A program made the position numbers and the translations under genes. This document shows, in pieces, positions 1 through 9,581 of a stretch of 64,000 nucleotides of DNA. The stretch is from JACWAE01 sp963847595 (GTDB lineage Bacteria > Chloroflexota > Dehalococcoidia > SZUA-161), in assembly GCA_963847595.1 (NCBI GenBank), contig CAWKAJ010000002.1, forward strand, positions 682,001 through 746,000, read 5' to 3'. Every line of letters begins with the position of its first letter. Position 1 is the first letter of the stretch. A model generated the notes under the pieces. That model was not told where the DNA came from. It saw nothing but the letters and a program-made list of their open reading frames with translations, and made no database searches.

Positions 1-348
1 GTAAATGTAGTCCACGTCTGCAGCGCCCGGCATGACCCTCTTCACCTCCCTGACTACCACATCCTCCATGCCGCCTCCCTTTACCCTGGGCAACGTAAGC
101 ACCTGGCTGGCAGCGCCCGTGCTGGGCAAGGCAGCAAGCGCACCGCTCCGCGGGACACCCTTCTCCTGTATCACCTCAGCCATAATCTTGCCTACATCCT
201 GAGGTGCGGTGACCAGCCCGTCTTTTACGAAATTAGGGTTCAGGGGAATACTATACCAGCTTACAATCTTCTTCCCGGAGAAGATGAGTATCCTCAGAGA
301 CAGGCCTTCCACCGAGAAAGCCATTGCATAGCCATTAAAAAGACTCAT
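1..348 (-). CDS. pilM: PilM-like type IV pilus assembly ATPase, N-terminal part (runs off window)
   Basis: The reading frame starts at ATG (348-346) and stays open for 116 codons to the window edge, so only the N-terminus is visible. It begins MSLFNGYAMAFSVEGLSLRI, followed by a strand-rich segment with SWYSIPLNPNFV, as in the first subdomain of actin-like PilM/FtsA-fold proteins. PilM is a cytoplasmic ATPase-fold protein that binds the N-terminal tail of PilN and links the inner-membrane PilN/PilO complex to the assembly motor. The call rests mostly on context: it follows pilN and pilO on the same strand with a 97-base gap. The order PilN-PilO-PilM differs from the common pilMNO order. The nucleotide-binding motifs lie outside the window. 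Confidence 0.6.
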   Translation of the reverse strand, partial: MSLFNGYAMAFSVEGLSLRILIFSGKKIVSWYSIPLNPNFVKDGLVTAPQDVGKIMAEVIQEKGVPRSGALAALPSTGAASQVLTLPRVKGGGMEDVVVREVKRVMPGAADVDYIY

Positions 349-445
349 TTTCGCCCTCCCTTCAGCCCCCTGACATCAGCAGATGGCTGCAACACTTTTG
401 TCAATCCCTCTCTTCATCTTCCTGAATCGACTACATTCTTAACCA

Positions 446-979
446 TTACGATTGTGTCAGAATGACCACAGTAAACGTGCCGCCCGTCGGAGTGAAAGAT
501 GCATTCTCAAGGCTCAGGCCGGGGTACGGGCCCTGTTCCAGGTAGCTCAAGAAAGAGTCCATCGATTGATAGTCCCCGGACACCTGCACGTTGGTTTCAT
601 TCCGAACGTACTGCTGCCCACCGACCGTCTCAGTGCCCGTCGCCCCCCTGGGGCTCAGGCTGACCAGCTCTACACCGTATTTGTCTGCTGCCCCCGCAAT
701 GTAAGCGCTCAGCCCGACACTGGGAAACGTGGCTGAGAAACTGGGAGTGTTCTTCAAGCTATCCTGCTCCGCCTGCAGCTTTGTCACATCGTATTTGTCC
801 TGCGCCAGACTCAAATTCACCTTGGCGACCTTTGCTTGCGTCTCAAGCTTCGCCTGCTGGTCTGCAACAGATTGCGAGCCTGAGTAAAAAACAAAGGCAA
901 CGACAACCAGGACCACGATTACAGCGGCGAGAGCTGCCACTCTGGTATTGCGTTTGATTAACTCAATTGCTTGCGTCAT
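446..979 (-). CDS. pilO: PilO-like type IV pilus inner-membrane alignment protein
   Basis: This 177-residue protein has a short cytoplasmic N-terminus, one membrane helix at about residues 14-34, a periplasmic coiled coil (about 38-75) and a C-terminal alpha/beta domain. That is the PilO/GspM layout. PilO pairs with PilN through the coiled coil and helps align the pilus machinery. The start codon overlaps the end of pilN by four bases, a typical translational coupling, and pilM follows. Within the C-terminal domain, the segment around QSMDSFLSYLEQGPYPGLSLEN matches the usual PilO pattern of a helix followed by a strand. Sequence conservation in this family is low, so topology and gene order carry most of the weight. 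Confidence 0.75.
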   Translation of the reverse strand: MTQAIELIKRNTRVAALAAVIVVLVVVAFVFYSGSQSVADQQAKLETQAKVAKVNLSLAQDKYDVTKLQAEQDSLKNTPSFSATFPSVGLSAYIAGAADKYGVELVSLSPRGATGTETVGGQQYVRNETNVQVSGDYQSMDSFLSYLEQGPYPGLSLENASFTPTGGTFTVVILTQS

Positions 980-1512
980 TGGCCACCCCCTGGCGTAACA
1001 CTTACAGTCAACGAGAATGACCCATCGCTGCTAAACGATGGCAACCCCACCAGGGTGAACCTTGGATCGTTATCCAGGGCACGCCCGAAGTCGGAGGCAT
1101 CGGTGTAGCTTGGAGCGCTTCCATTTATCACCAGGTTATCCCCGCTCTGAGTAATGGAATTGATATCCACCCATACAGGGACAAGGGAATACACCCCACT
1201 TAAGGCATTCCCCAGCAGCACCTTGGAAGCCACAAAAGCATCATAGCTCTGCTTCGCCGCATTAAGCTGGCTGATTGAGTTGATGAGCTGCAGCGCTTCA
1301 GGGTTACTTGAGAGAGCCGTGGTCCGCTGCTGCATGGTTGTTGTCTGTGTCTCCAGGTTGGCGATATCAGCCTGGCTGCTACTCTTCGCATGGGCAAAGT
1401 AGAAACATCCCACACCCAGAAGCAGAATGACCACTATCAGCGCGAACGTCTTCGTATCTATCAGGGCCTTGGGGCGCAGCTCTGCCGGCAAAATATTGAT
1501 ATCAATATTCAT
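976..1512 (-). CDS. pilN: PilN-like type IV pilus assembly protein
   Basis: The protein has 178 residues. It opens with MNIDINILPAELRPKA, which resembles the conserved PilN tail (I-N-L-L-P) that docks into PilM. A membrane helix follows at about residues 23-41, then a coiled coil (about 45-90) and a C-terminal domain with VDINSITQSGDNLVINGSAP, the usual PilN pattern. It would form the inner-membrane heterodimer with PilO, encoded next with a four-base overlap. The 226 bases upstream, up to the large PilX-like gene, hold no gene, so pilN could have its own promoter, but I could not identify one with confidence. Confidence 0.75.
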   Translation of the reverse strand: MNIDINILPAELRPKALIDTKTFALIVVILLLGVGCFYFAHAKSSSQADIANLETQTTTMQQRTTALSSNPEALQLINSISQLNAAKQSYDAFVASKVLLGNALSGVYSLVPVWVDINSITQSGDNLVINGSAPSYTDASDFGRALDNDPRFTLVGLPSFSSDGSFSLTVSVTPGGGQ

Positions 1513-1738
1513 TTCCTGCTACCCTCCAACTTCATAATCTCAGGGATATGGACATACCCACACAGATATTACATGGCTTGGCGACCTTTTTTTCAATCCC
1601 CCAAATTCCCTATTCCGGATGGCCTTTTAGTTCTGGACGGCGCTTCAGCCGCCTGCCCCGAACTAGCCCAGCCATCTCACGACCGGATAAAATCATGAAC
1701 CGACCGTTCGTTCGACATAGTAAGCCTTTGCGCTAGCC

Positions 1739-4700
1739 CTAGTGACCTCCAAGCTGATACTGGTAGGTAATAGAAGCCACATTGAATGAATAGTTCGGCG
1801 GGGGCACCACATTGGTCTTGAAGGACAGGATTATATAGTTAAGGTACCATCTATCTCCCTGCGTTTGGAGTAGCACGTTGGCTTGCGTATCGTTGCCCAC
1901 CTCGCTCAATATATTGTAGGTATCTAGGTCTATCCCGCTCTGGCCATTGGTGGACAGGCAGTTCATCACATTGTCCACCGGATTGTTGGGCCCGCTCAAA
2001 AAGGTGTAATTCCCCTGGGAAGCCCCTTTGAAGCCTATGGAATCTCCTGAGTAAACCACATCGCCCTCACCCACGAAGTATGTAACCTTGCCGCTTACCG
2101 TACCTTCAGGAGGATAGAAATCGTTCAGCGTAAACGGGGCCTGGACGTATGGTCCAGAAGAGACATAGATGCATGGAGGCAAGATCGAACCCGGACCGTT
2201 ATAATCGGTAGTCGGCTGGACCATGAACGGACAGATAGCCGCATTATGTATGGGGTCCCAGAGGTAGAACTGGTGAGCCGTCCCGGTAGGGCTCTCGTAG
2301 AGCACAATCAGAGACCATCCGGAGAAGCACCTCGTGTCCGAGTTGGGGTCACTTCCCCCTACGGTAGCTGTCACATTGCCCACAGCATACTGCCCGTCGC
2401 CCGTGACGCCCGCGTATGTGCCATTGCCAGTCAGTAATTGCGTCACGTCATCGAAACATGCGTAGGTATGGCCTACAGGGCTAGTAGGCGGGACCACCGT
2501 CTGTGCCGGGGGCAGCGCCGTCCCGTATTTATCGTAAGCTGCGTGCTGCACCGTCACCCAGTGCTTGGCGTAGTAGTAGTCTATAGTTACGGTACCTTGC
2601 AGCTTACTATGTTGGATTTGATAACCCACAGTGTTTGGATTTGTATTGTTCCCTACTGTGAAACCGGTATACCTTATATCGTTCCCTGAAGTCTGATTTA
2701 TCGTGTAGTCGGTGCCGTTGCCCAGCGGCATCGTGCCGGATACGCTGTAGTCTATGGATACCGCCCCGGACAAAGAATCGTTGATAATTGTGACATTGCC
2801 CGTAGTGTAGTTTATAGTGTAGTTACCGCTTTGAGACAATGTTTGATTTCCCACCTTGACATTAGGCGCAGGCGATAGCTGAATAGGCGTATGAGCTGTA
2901 AAAAAGGTGTCATTGCCGTTATGCGCTATTGCGTTGCCCAGACCCTCCCCCAGGTATCTCATATTCGATAAGGTTAAGGCCGGCTGATGCGCCAGAAGAT
3001 CCATGGGCTCCTGCGCGGATTGAGCGTACGAGCTGACAGTATATGTCAGGTTTCCCGAAGACGCTGCAAATGATTCCGGCCCGTAGCGCATGGGATACAT
3101 GAAGTTCACCGTTGTGTCAGGCTGGCTCCCGTTGCCCACCCAATCGCTAGTCTTCATAAATGCAGACCAGTAGAGCCAGGCTGCGGTAACCGTTGCGTCA
3201 CTGGGAATGGTCGTGATTTGATCCCTCCCGTCGTAGAAAAATCCGCCATATGTGACCCATGTGGAGTTGTCGCTCGGGTTTACGGCCTTCCTCTTGATTC
3301 CGTCCCCAACGTTATCGAAAAGCAGCGCAGCGCCCGCCGCTACATAGTCCCCGTAACTTGCGGCACCATTCTTGTTCACCTCGCCTTGCCCTGCATAGGC
3401 CGCAACCTGGGTATTGGTGCCCAATATCTGGCTGTGTGCCTTCGAAACAGCCTTGTAAATCTGGTACCCTTGGTCCCACGAGAGATAAGTCTGATTCCCA
3501 GGTCCATGTGCCTTGATCCAGATGAACATCCCGTCCACAACTTGCGTCGGGGGCATATCGTAAGTGAACGTTAAGTCCCAGACGATAGGCAACGCCGTGC
3601 TATTGCCCCAGGACTGCCCCAGGTTGACCGTGGAAGAGAAATCCCACTCCAGGATTGTGCCGTCGGCATAGGTATCTGGTAGTATATCCGGCTGTTGGGG
3701 CAGGTACTGGTTGAGTGCAGCGGTAGTTTGGTTTCCTATAACACCTACGTACTCACAGCCTGAGGGCATCCACACCCCGATTCTGTCCAGATATGCCGGA
3801 TCGTTGACTCCAGAACTGCCTACAGTTGGATCGAAATTCGGGTCGGTATAGGCTATCTCGACGTCATCACTATTAGTCTGGTAGCCAATCCACACATTGT
3901 CGACGGAGAAACTGGCGCTCACAGTGATTGCCACATCGTCGATGTACACGATTTCGCTGGAACTACTCATGTTAGCTTTAAAACGAATGTTATACCAGCT
4001 CGCTGTTGCCGTATAAGGGAGAACCACGGTGATAGGCGTAGACGGATAGTTAGTGAGAAGTTGATTCCTGGTCCACGTCTGTACAGTAGTCCAAGCATAC
4101 TGATTAGACTGCATGTCCAATTCAAAGCTGTCACTACTTGAACTCCAACTGTTTTGCTTCGCATAGAACTGTAATACAAGCTGCGACCCGCTGTAAGTGG
4201 AGATATTCGAGATACCCCGATATACGTTACCCCGGTTTGAGCTGTTGCTATTCCCCACAAGACTGAGGTGACGAGGAGCGCTACGAGGTGTACCCGTTGT
4301 AGTAACACTGGCACCCGATGTTGATGGCACCCAGTTACCAGACCAGCCTGTTGGATTTCCGTTCCAGTAAGGAGAGGTGCCGGCATCAAAGTTATCCTGG
4401 GCCAGCGTCTGTGTTGACAGGCTGGCATCGAAGCGTACCCAGAGCGGGGACGTCGTGTCACCCCCACCTATGCCATATTGGTCGTAAAGGTCTACGTCGA
4501 ACGAATTAAAATTGGTGGATTCATTGCCGTCGACCCAGGTCGTCACGGGAGTCCAGTTACCCCCGTCAGTGCTCACACTGCAATCAGCGCTATTGCTTGC
4601 ACCGAAAGACACCGCCTTGGCCTGGAACTTGAGCTCCGGTTGCATATACTTGGGAATATTTGTCTGGCGCGTAGCATTGCCGCCTGTACCTGCAAACTGG

Positions 4701-5287
4701 AGACAATTCCCGCTTGCTCCTCCGCTGGCAAGGCTGACATTACCCGTAGATGTCCAGTTACCTGTCCAGTTGCCTCCCGAGCTTCCCCCAGGCCAGCCGT
4801 GGTCGAAATCATCGGCTGCGGCTGTCGCCTGGACAGTCTGAAGCATCCCCACCACCACCAACTTGTCGGATTTGTCCGTATCTAAGGACGGGTTCGTGTC
4901 GTTGTTCACCGGCGCCGGATTTGCCCAATTCTTGGTCGCGTTTCCCGGCAAGCTCTCGGGAAGCCAGACCTTCTGCACGGTTACGTTCTCAGTTCTATCG
5001 TTCATCGCCGGCGTCCCTGGATTGTAGGAAGAAGTATTCCCGAATGGGAGGCTCGCCAGGGCAGTGCCTTTCTGTTCGGTCTTTATCTGGTACAGCGCGT
5101 CCTCTATGCCTGCATCGGAGGCGTAAAGTTCCAGCGTCCTTTGTGTACGTATGTAAGCAGCGCGATGGCTGCTATATGTGAACTGCATCAGTGGCACCAG
5201 GATAAGCGCGGCCAGCATAAGTATAATTGTTGTGTAGAGGAGAATCTGCCCGGACTGGCCTTTCTTCGATTCCGTCTTATTCCTCAT
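1739..5287 (-). CDS. Giant PilX-like surface protein of the type IV pilus operon (DUF3344-like region)
   Basis: The ATG at 5287 is chosen because a GGAGGCGG ribosome-binding site sits just upstream; an in-frame TTG at 5299 lies inside that site. The product is about 1182 residues. It begins with a basic stretch and a membrane helix (SGQILLYTTIILMLAALILV) followed by AYIRTQRTLELYASDAGIED, the layout of PilX-type minor pilins, although no standard prepilin cleavage motif is evident. The rest is a long Asn/Gly/Thr-rich beta-type ectodomain. Residues around 680-1090 contain AAWLYWSAF, CFDDVTQLLTGNGTY and GWSLIVLYESP, which resemble the DUF3344 surface domain. Many N-x-T/S sequons occur, but glycosylation is not shown. 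Placed among pilus assembly genes, it may be a pilus-tip adhesin or minor subunit. Function is inferred. Confidence 0.6.
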   Translation of the reverse strand: MRNKTESKKGQSGQILLYTTIILMLAALILVPLMQFTYSSHRAAYIRTQRTLELYASDAGIEDALYQIKTEQKGTALASLPFGNTSSYNPGTPAMNDRTENVTVQKVWLPESLPGNATKNWANPAPVNNDTNPSLDTDKSDKLVVVGMLQTVQATAAADDFDHGWPGGSSGGNWTGNWTSTGNVSLASGGASGNCLQFAGTGGNATRQTNIPKYMQPELKFQAKAVSFGASNSADCSVSTDGGNWTPVTTWVDGNESTNFNSFDVDLYDQYGIGGGDTTSPLWVRFDASLSTQTLAQDNFDAGTSPYWNGNPTGWSGNWVPSTSGASVTTTGTPRSAPRHLSLVGNSNSSNRGNVYRGISNISTYSGSQLVLQFYAKQNSWSSSSDSFELDMQSNQYAWTTVQTWTRNQLLTNYPSTPITVVLPYTATASWYNIRFKANMSSSSEIVYIDDVAITVSASFSVDNVWIGYQTNSDDVEIAYTDPNFDPTVGSSGVNDPAYLDRIGVWMPSGCEYVGVIGNQTTAALNQYLPQQPDILPDTYADGTILEWDFSSTVNLGQSWGNSTALPIVWDLTFTYDMPPTQVVDGMFIWIKAHGPGNQTYLSWDQGYQIYKAVSKAHSQILGTNTQVAAYAGQGEVNKNGAASYGDYVAAGAALLFDNVGDGIKRKAVNPSDNSTWVTYGGFFYDGRDQITTIPSDATVTAAWLYWSAFMKTSDWVGNGSQPDTTVNFMYPMRYGPESFAASSGNLTYTVSSYAQSAQEPMDLLAHQPALTLSNMRYLGEGLGNAIAHNGNDTFFTAHTPIQLSPAPNVKVGNQTLSQSGNYTINYTTGNVTIINDSLSGAVSIDYSVSGTMPLGNGTDYTINQTSGNDIRYTGFTVGNNTNPNTVGYQIQHSKLQGTVTIDYYYAKHWVTVQHAAYDKYGTALPPAQTVVPPTSPVGHTYACFDDVTQLLTGNGTYAGVTGDGQYAVGNVTATVGGSDPNSDTRCFSGWSLIVLYESPTGTAHQFYLWDPIHNAAICPFMVQPTTDYNGPGSILPPCIYVSSGPYVQAPFTLNDFYPPEGTVSGKVTYFVGEGDVVYSGDSIGFKGASQGNYTFLSGPNNPVDNVMNCLSTNGQSGIDLDTYNILSEVGNDTQANVLLQTQGDRWYLNYIILSFKTNVVPPPNYSFNVASITYQYQLGGH

Positions 5288-5314
5288 GTCCGCCTCCAAC
5301 CCTACGCTCGATTA

Positions 5315-5866
5315 TCACTTGCTTCTCGGGTTAATATCATACGTCCTGGTCGCTACCTTGCCGTCAACATTGGCGGTCACATCTAATTCCAGCACATTAG
5401 TTGCATTGCCGCCCGTCACCCACTCACAACTGGTCCCATTTGGGTCAAGGTATTGACCCACCACAGTCGTACCCTCGTCTATGACAGAGCCGCCCTTGGG
5501 TGTATATTGATAGTGGCGGCTGAGCGTCCAGACCTCACCTTCAACAGAGTATGTGATCTGGTTTAAATTGCCGTTCCAGTCTGTCCACTCTATGGTTAGT
5601 GGAAATCCCTGCGCACTCCCAAGGCTGATTCCGTCGGGCCGGGCCTGAACTGTATCTTCGGTGATCCAGAATCCCACGTACTGCACCTGGAGCATCGCCA
5701 TCGTGTTAGCTCTATTCTGGGCAGTCGCTATGGTCATATGGCTCACTAGCTCTACGGTGCCCCCCACGATAAGGGCGCTGATCGCGATGGCTATCGCCAA
5801 CTCAACCAGGGTGAAACCTGGCTGACTTCTCTTCCTTTTCTTCTGAGACAGTAAAACCTTCACCAT
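5315..5866 (-). CDS. Prepilin-like protein with N-terminal methylation motif
   Basis: The 183-residue protein carries a basic leader ending in a prepilin peptidase site, RSQPG/FTLVELAIAIAISAL, with the required Glu at position 5 of the mature protein. The hydrophobic helix that follows is the type IV pilin assembly helix. The C-terminal part is beta-rich with one Cys (TSCEWVTGG). The size and the segment after the helix (MTIATAQNRANTMAMLQVQYVGFWITEDTVQARP) resemble the GspJ/PulJ group of minor pseudopilins. It sits 27 bases upstream of the giant PilX-like gene and 5 bases after another prepilin gene, so it should be co-transcribed. It is probably a minor pilin of the tip complex; the major pilin is not in this window. 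Confidence 0.75.
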   Translation of the reverse strand: MVKVLLSQKKRKRSQPGFTLVELAIAIAISALIVGGTVELVSHMTIATAQNRANTMAMLQVQYVGFWITEDTVQARPDGISLGSAQGFPLTIEWTDWNGNLNQITYSVEGEVWTLSRHYQYTPKGGSVIDEGTTVVGQYLDPNGTSCEWVTGGNATNVLELDVTANVDGKVATRTYDINPRSK

Positions 5867-5871
5867 CTTCC

Positions 5872-6375
5872 TCAGCGGTCAACCTTATAGGCTATGACCG
5901 AAAGCACTAACTTATTCTCGTGATAAACCTGAACCGTAAGCTCCTGTATCCCCACGTCACTTGCGCCGGCTTGAGTGAAATCCACATATTGATGCACAGG
6001 CGTAGGAGCCGGGCTGGGACCCGGCGTAGGTGTCGGCGCAGCGAGCGGGATAATCATAATGGGACGGGCTATGACATTGATAAGGTAGCCGTCGGTAGGG
6101 ACAGCCACTGTTGGGTAAACAGGGTTCGGCACCGTTGCATTACCGTAGATATACGGGCAGCCTTTGATATACTCAATCTGGGTTCGGACCAGGCTTTCGG
6201 CAATGGTTTGCTCATTCCACCTGTACTGCTGGTTGTTCAACATAATGAGGACAGGAGGTACCGAAGAAGTTATCAGGCCCAGAACGACAATCGCGATTAC
6301 GACCTCAACAAGGGTCGCACCCCTTGAACTGCGATGAAGCCTATTGCACCAAATCCGCTTAACAACCTTCCACAT
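5872..6375 (-). CDS. Prepilin-like protein (GspI/PilV type)
   Basis: The protein contains a prepilin motif, SSRG/ATLVEVVIAIVVLGL, with Glu at +5 of the mature form, followed by the hydrophobic assembly helix and LIMLNNQQYRWNEQTIAESLVRTQIEYIKG, which is typical of GspI/PilV-like minor pilins. I prefer the ATG at 6375 (MWKVVKRIW), which gives a leader of about 19 residues. A GTG at 6426 would add 17 residues and overlap the end of pilC, but it gives an unusually long leader. A Pro/Thr-rich stretch (PTPTPGPSPAPTP) lies near residue 130 of the shorter form. It is encoded between pilC and the second prepilin gene. Confidence 0.7.
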   Translation of the reverse strand: MWKVVKRIWCNRLHRSSRGATLVEVVIAIVVLGLITSSVPPVLIMLNNQQYRWNEQTIAESLVRTQIEYIKGCPYIYGNATVPNPVYPTVAVPTDGYLINVIARPIMIIPLAAPTPTPGPSPAPTPVHQYVDFTQAGASDVGIQELTVQVYHENKLVLSVIAYKVDR

Positions 6376-6406
6376 GACCTGCCACCCATCTTTCTCCCTT
6401 TTACCA

Positions 6407-7618
6407 TTACGTTTGAGGCAATGCACCCACCAGCGAGTAGATAGAACTGAATAGGGTTACAGCAATGAGGCCTATAATCGCTCCTACACCGATCGTCAAC
6501 GCCGGCGTCAGCATCCCGGTAACCTGAGTTATAGCTCTCTCCGATTCCTCCTCATAAAATGCAGCGACTTTCATCAGATGGCTCTCCAAATTGCCTGATT
6601 CCTCGCCCACACCTATCATCTCCGACATCAGAGACGGGAAAATGGGGTCGGCAGCCACCGCCTGGGAGAAGAGCTTGCCATCACCCACGTTGGAGCGCAC
6701 GTTAGCCACTGCATCCGCCAGCACTAGATTATCGGTTGTCTCTGAAGCAAGCTTCAGGGCCTCGAACAAAGATACGCCTGCCCCCACCAGCATGCCCATA
6801 CTTCTGGTGAATCTGGCCAGATTCCCCTTCAGGATGGCGCCTCCTATGACAGGTATCTTCAATATGAAACGGTCCTTGTTCTTTTTCCCTGCTGGCGTTT
6901 TAGTATACAAAACGAATGCAATAACTATAATCACCACCCCCAGGAGCATGTATATGAAGTTGTGGCTGAAGAAACCGCCCACTGCAATAAGCCCCCTGGT
7001 CAGAGGCGGCAATTTCGACCCGAACTCCTTAAACATGGAGGTTATCGCGGGTATCACAAAGGTCAGCATGATAAATACAGCGCCCACTGCAAGAAGCATT
7101 ACGAACGCCGGGTACGCCAGGCTGCCTTTAACCTTCTTAGCTGTAGCCTCATCTCTCTCCATATGAGTCGATATTTCCTTCAACACCTGGGACAGGTTGC
7201 CTACCTCTTCACCTGTTCTGAGCAGATAAACATAGAAGTTGGGGAAGACTTTAGGAAACTTACCGCAGGCCTCTGAGAAACGCGTCCCCCTCTCCAGATC
7301 CTTCATCACCTCGCGCAGCACAGCTCTGAAACTTGGCCTGCCGAAGCGGCTTTGTATGGTCAGGGCACGCAATATGGGAATACCGGCATCGAGAAGGCTG
7401 GCTAGGTTTCGGCTGAACTGGATTACATCACGCCGTTTCACACCGAAGAGCGAGGGCAGCATCTCGTGCAAAGGAGGTAACTTTAGGCTCTTCTTCAAAT
7501 CGACTATGGTGAGGCCCGACTTCCACAGTATCTCCTCGGCGGTCGTCTCTGATTCAGCCTCGACGACGCCGTTAACCAGACTCCCTTCGACTGTGCTAGC
7601 GGTATATTTAAACTCCAT
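6407..7618 (-). CDS. pilC: PilC/GspF inner-membrane platform protein
   Basis: The 403-residue product matches the usual PilC length and architecture: a cytoplasmic N-terminal region starting MEFKYTASTVEGSLVNGVVEAES, then two repeated T2SSF domains. The first contains FSRNLASLLDAGIPILRALTIQ and the second ARFTRSMGMLVGAGVSLFEALKLAS. Membrane helices lie near residues 170-190, 218-238 and 375-395. PilC is the platform on which the PilB and PilT motors act to add or remove pilin subunits. It follows pilB on the same strand after 134 bases and precedes the prepilin genes. All expected hallmarks are present. Confidence 0.9.
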   Translation of the reverse strand: MEFKYTASTVEGSLVNGVVEAESETTAEEILWKSGLTIVDLKKSLKLPPLHEMLPSLFGVKRRDVIQFSRNLASLLDAGIPILRALTIQSRFGRPSFRAVLREVMKDLERGTRFSEACGKFPKVFPNFYVYLLRTGEEVGNLSQVLKEISTHMERDEATAKKVKGSLAYPAFVMLLAVGAVFIMLTFVIPAITSMFKEFGSKLPPLTRGLIAVGGFFSHNFIYMLLGVVIIVIAFVLYTKTPAGKKNKDRFILKIPVIGGAILKGNLARFTRSMGMLVGAGVSLFEALKLASETTDNLVLADAVANVRSNVGDGKLFSQAVAADPIFPSLMSEMIGVGEESGNLESHLMKVAAFYEEESERAITQVTGMLTPALTIGVGAIIGLIAVTLFSSIYSLVGALPQT

Positions 7619-7752
7619 AGCTTCACCTCCGCCACAACTCTATGTTATGCAGCGAGGTACACACTGTCCATAGTACTTTAGAAGAAATGGCATAGTGATT
7701 TAGTTATATCCTGAAATAGCCGCCTGTGGTGGATAGCAACTTGAGCTATTTT

Positions 7753-9459
7753 CTAGAGGATGGTGAACACGTTGCGCATGACTTCCCCTGGGGCTGTGAG
7801 GCCATCTTTGACCTTTTGCATGCCATCACGGCTCATAGGGATCATGCCTTCTTTGATCGCCTGCTCCTTGAGCTCGCTTGCGGATGCACCCTTAATCAGC
7901 GTTTTCCTCATAGCATCGGTGAGGGTAAGCAGTTCATACACACCTATCCTGCCCAGGAAACCGCTGCGCGAACAGAAATTACATCCTCGACCGACCGAGA
8001 ATTTGTCCCTCGTCTCACCCATCGCTGTCGCATACGCCATAGCTTCAGCAGCAGGAACATCTGTAGTCTGGCGGCAATAGGGGCATACCTTCCTCACCAG
8101 CCGTTGAGAGAGGCTCCCGATCACCGCCGAGGTAACCAAAAAAGGCTCCACGCCCATATCTATCAAGCGAATCATGGCACTTACAGCGTCATTAGCATGT
8201 ATAGAACTCAGCACCAGATGACCTGTGATTGCTGCTTGAACAGCGGTAGTAGCAGTCTCGGCATCTCTGATTTCACCAACCAGGATAACATCCGGGTCGA
8301 GTCTCATGATCGCTCGTAACCCCACCGGGAAAGTAATGCCCGCCTGCCTGTTGACCTGTATCTGGTTGATACCTTTGAAACTATACTCTATGGGGTCTTC
8401 AATGGTCATCATATTACGCTCTTTGGCATCTAGCTTCTGCAATGCTGAGTAGAGTGTGGTGGTTTTGCCTGAACCGGTAGGACCGTTTACCAGAATCATG
8501 CCGAAGGGCGATGCCAAAAGCTTCTCAAACGGCTGCAAAACCGAGGGGGTCATCCCTAGCTCGGGAAGCTTTATCAGAAGCATGGATTTGTCCAACACCC
8601 TTAGCACTGCCATCTCACCATGAGCCCCTTCGACAGTAGCCACCCGGAAATCCACCCTCTTATTGCCTACGGTAGCACCGAACTGTCCGTCTTGAGGACG
8701 GCGCCGTTCAGCAATATTCAGATTAGCCAACACCTTAATTCTGGTGAGAATAGCAGTATGCACCCCTAATGGAAGGCGGACTGCATCATGCAGCACGCCG
8801 TCTATTCTATTTCGCACCAGAAGGCCATCCTCTTGCGGCTCGATGTGTATATCTGAGGCTCGATCTCTTACCGCTTGCGTAAGCATCATGTCCACCGCTT
8901 GCACCACCGGAGCTTGCTTCAGCGCCTCGACCTCAGAGACATCTCCGACTTCCGTCTCTACCTTTAGATTGGCTAACTGGCTTAGGTTTACCTGCTGCTC
9001 TATCTGCGAAGTCAGCTTGTAGTTTCCATCTATAGCCTTATCCATCTTCATGCCGACGGGAATAACCGTCACAATCCGTTTTCGGGTCAACGAAGCTAGT
9101 GCATTAACAGCCCGAAAGTCATGCGGATCTTCTGTAGCTACAGTCAGCGTATCGCCATCTACTGATACCGGTAAAATATGGTGCTCTCTGGCCACCTGCT
9201 CCGGTACCAAAGCTATAGCCTCAGGCTGGACTTCAAAACGAGCCAGGTTGACGACAGGGACGCCATACTTCAAGCTGAGAACAGAGGCCAACACCTCAGA
9301 ATCGATTAGGCCCTGCTCTAAAAGCACCTCGGACAATTTTTTGTTTGACCTGTCAGCCACTTCTTGGGCAGTCTTCAACTCAGCCTCGCTGATGAAAGCC
9401 CCTTTCAAGAGCGTTGCGCCCAGGTCACCGCTGTTATCAGTAGAATTTCTCTCTGCCAA
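7753..9459 (-). CDS. pilB: PilB-type pilus extension ATPase
   Basis: The 568-residue protein has an N-terminal MshEN/GspE domain (about 15-160; QGLIDSEVLASVLSLKYGVPVV) and a C-terminal secretion ATPase core. Visible motifs are Walker A (GPTGSGKTTTLYSAL, about residue 327), the Asp box, Walker B (DPDVILVGEIRDAETA) and the His box (GHLVLSSIHAND). The four-cysteine zinc site typical of extension ATPases is complete (CPYCRQ and CNFC), which separates it from PilT. MshEN domains often bind cyclic-di-GMP. Whether this one does is not shown, but a GGDEF/HD-GYP gene lies in the same gene block. PilB powers pilus extension from the cytoplasmic face. Confidence 0.92.
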   Translation of the reverse strand: MAERNSTDNSGDLGATLLKGAFISEAELKTAQEVADRSNKKLSEVLLEQGLIDSEVLASVLSLKYGVPVVNLARFEVQPEAIALVPEQVAREHHILPVSVDGDTLTVATEDPHDFRAVNALASLTRKRIVTVIPVGMKMDKAIDGNYKLTSQIEQQVNLSQLANLKVETEVGDVSEVEALKQAPVVQAVDMMLTQAVRDRASDIHIEPQEDGLLVRNRIDGVLHDAVRLPLGVHTAILTRIKVLANLNIAERRRPQDGQFGATVGNKRVDFRVATVEGAHGEMAVLRVLDKSMLLIKLPELGMTPSVLQPFEKLLASPFGMILVNGPTGSGKTTTLYSALQKLDAKERNMMTIEDPIEYSFKGINQIQVNRQAGITFPVGLRAIMRLDPDVILVGEIRDAETATTAVQAAITGHLVLSSIHANDAVSAMIRLIDMGVEPFLVTSAVIGSLSQRLVRKVCPYCRQTTDVPAAEAMAYATAMGETRDKFSVGRGCNFCSRSGFLGRIGVYELLTLTDAMRKTLIKGASASELKEQAIKEGMIPMSRDGMQKVKDGLTAPGEVMRNVFTIL

Positions 9460-9581
9460 TTCCTAATTCTCCTTGACTGGCCTTAGAATGCGTCTTCCTT
9501 TATGACTGTTCTCCTTCGATGCGAATAGCTTAAAGACCAAATCCCAGTGACAAAGCAGAAGAATGTCACTGGAGAAAACCG

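Noticed and set aside
7726..8319. 197-codon plus-strand frame opposite the end of pilB
   Set aside because: It overlaps conserved PilB coding sequence and shows no motif or start signal.
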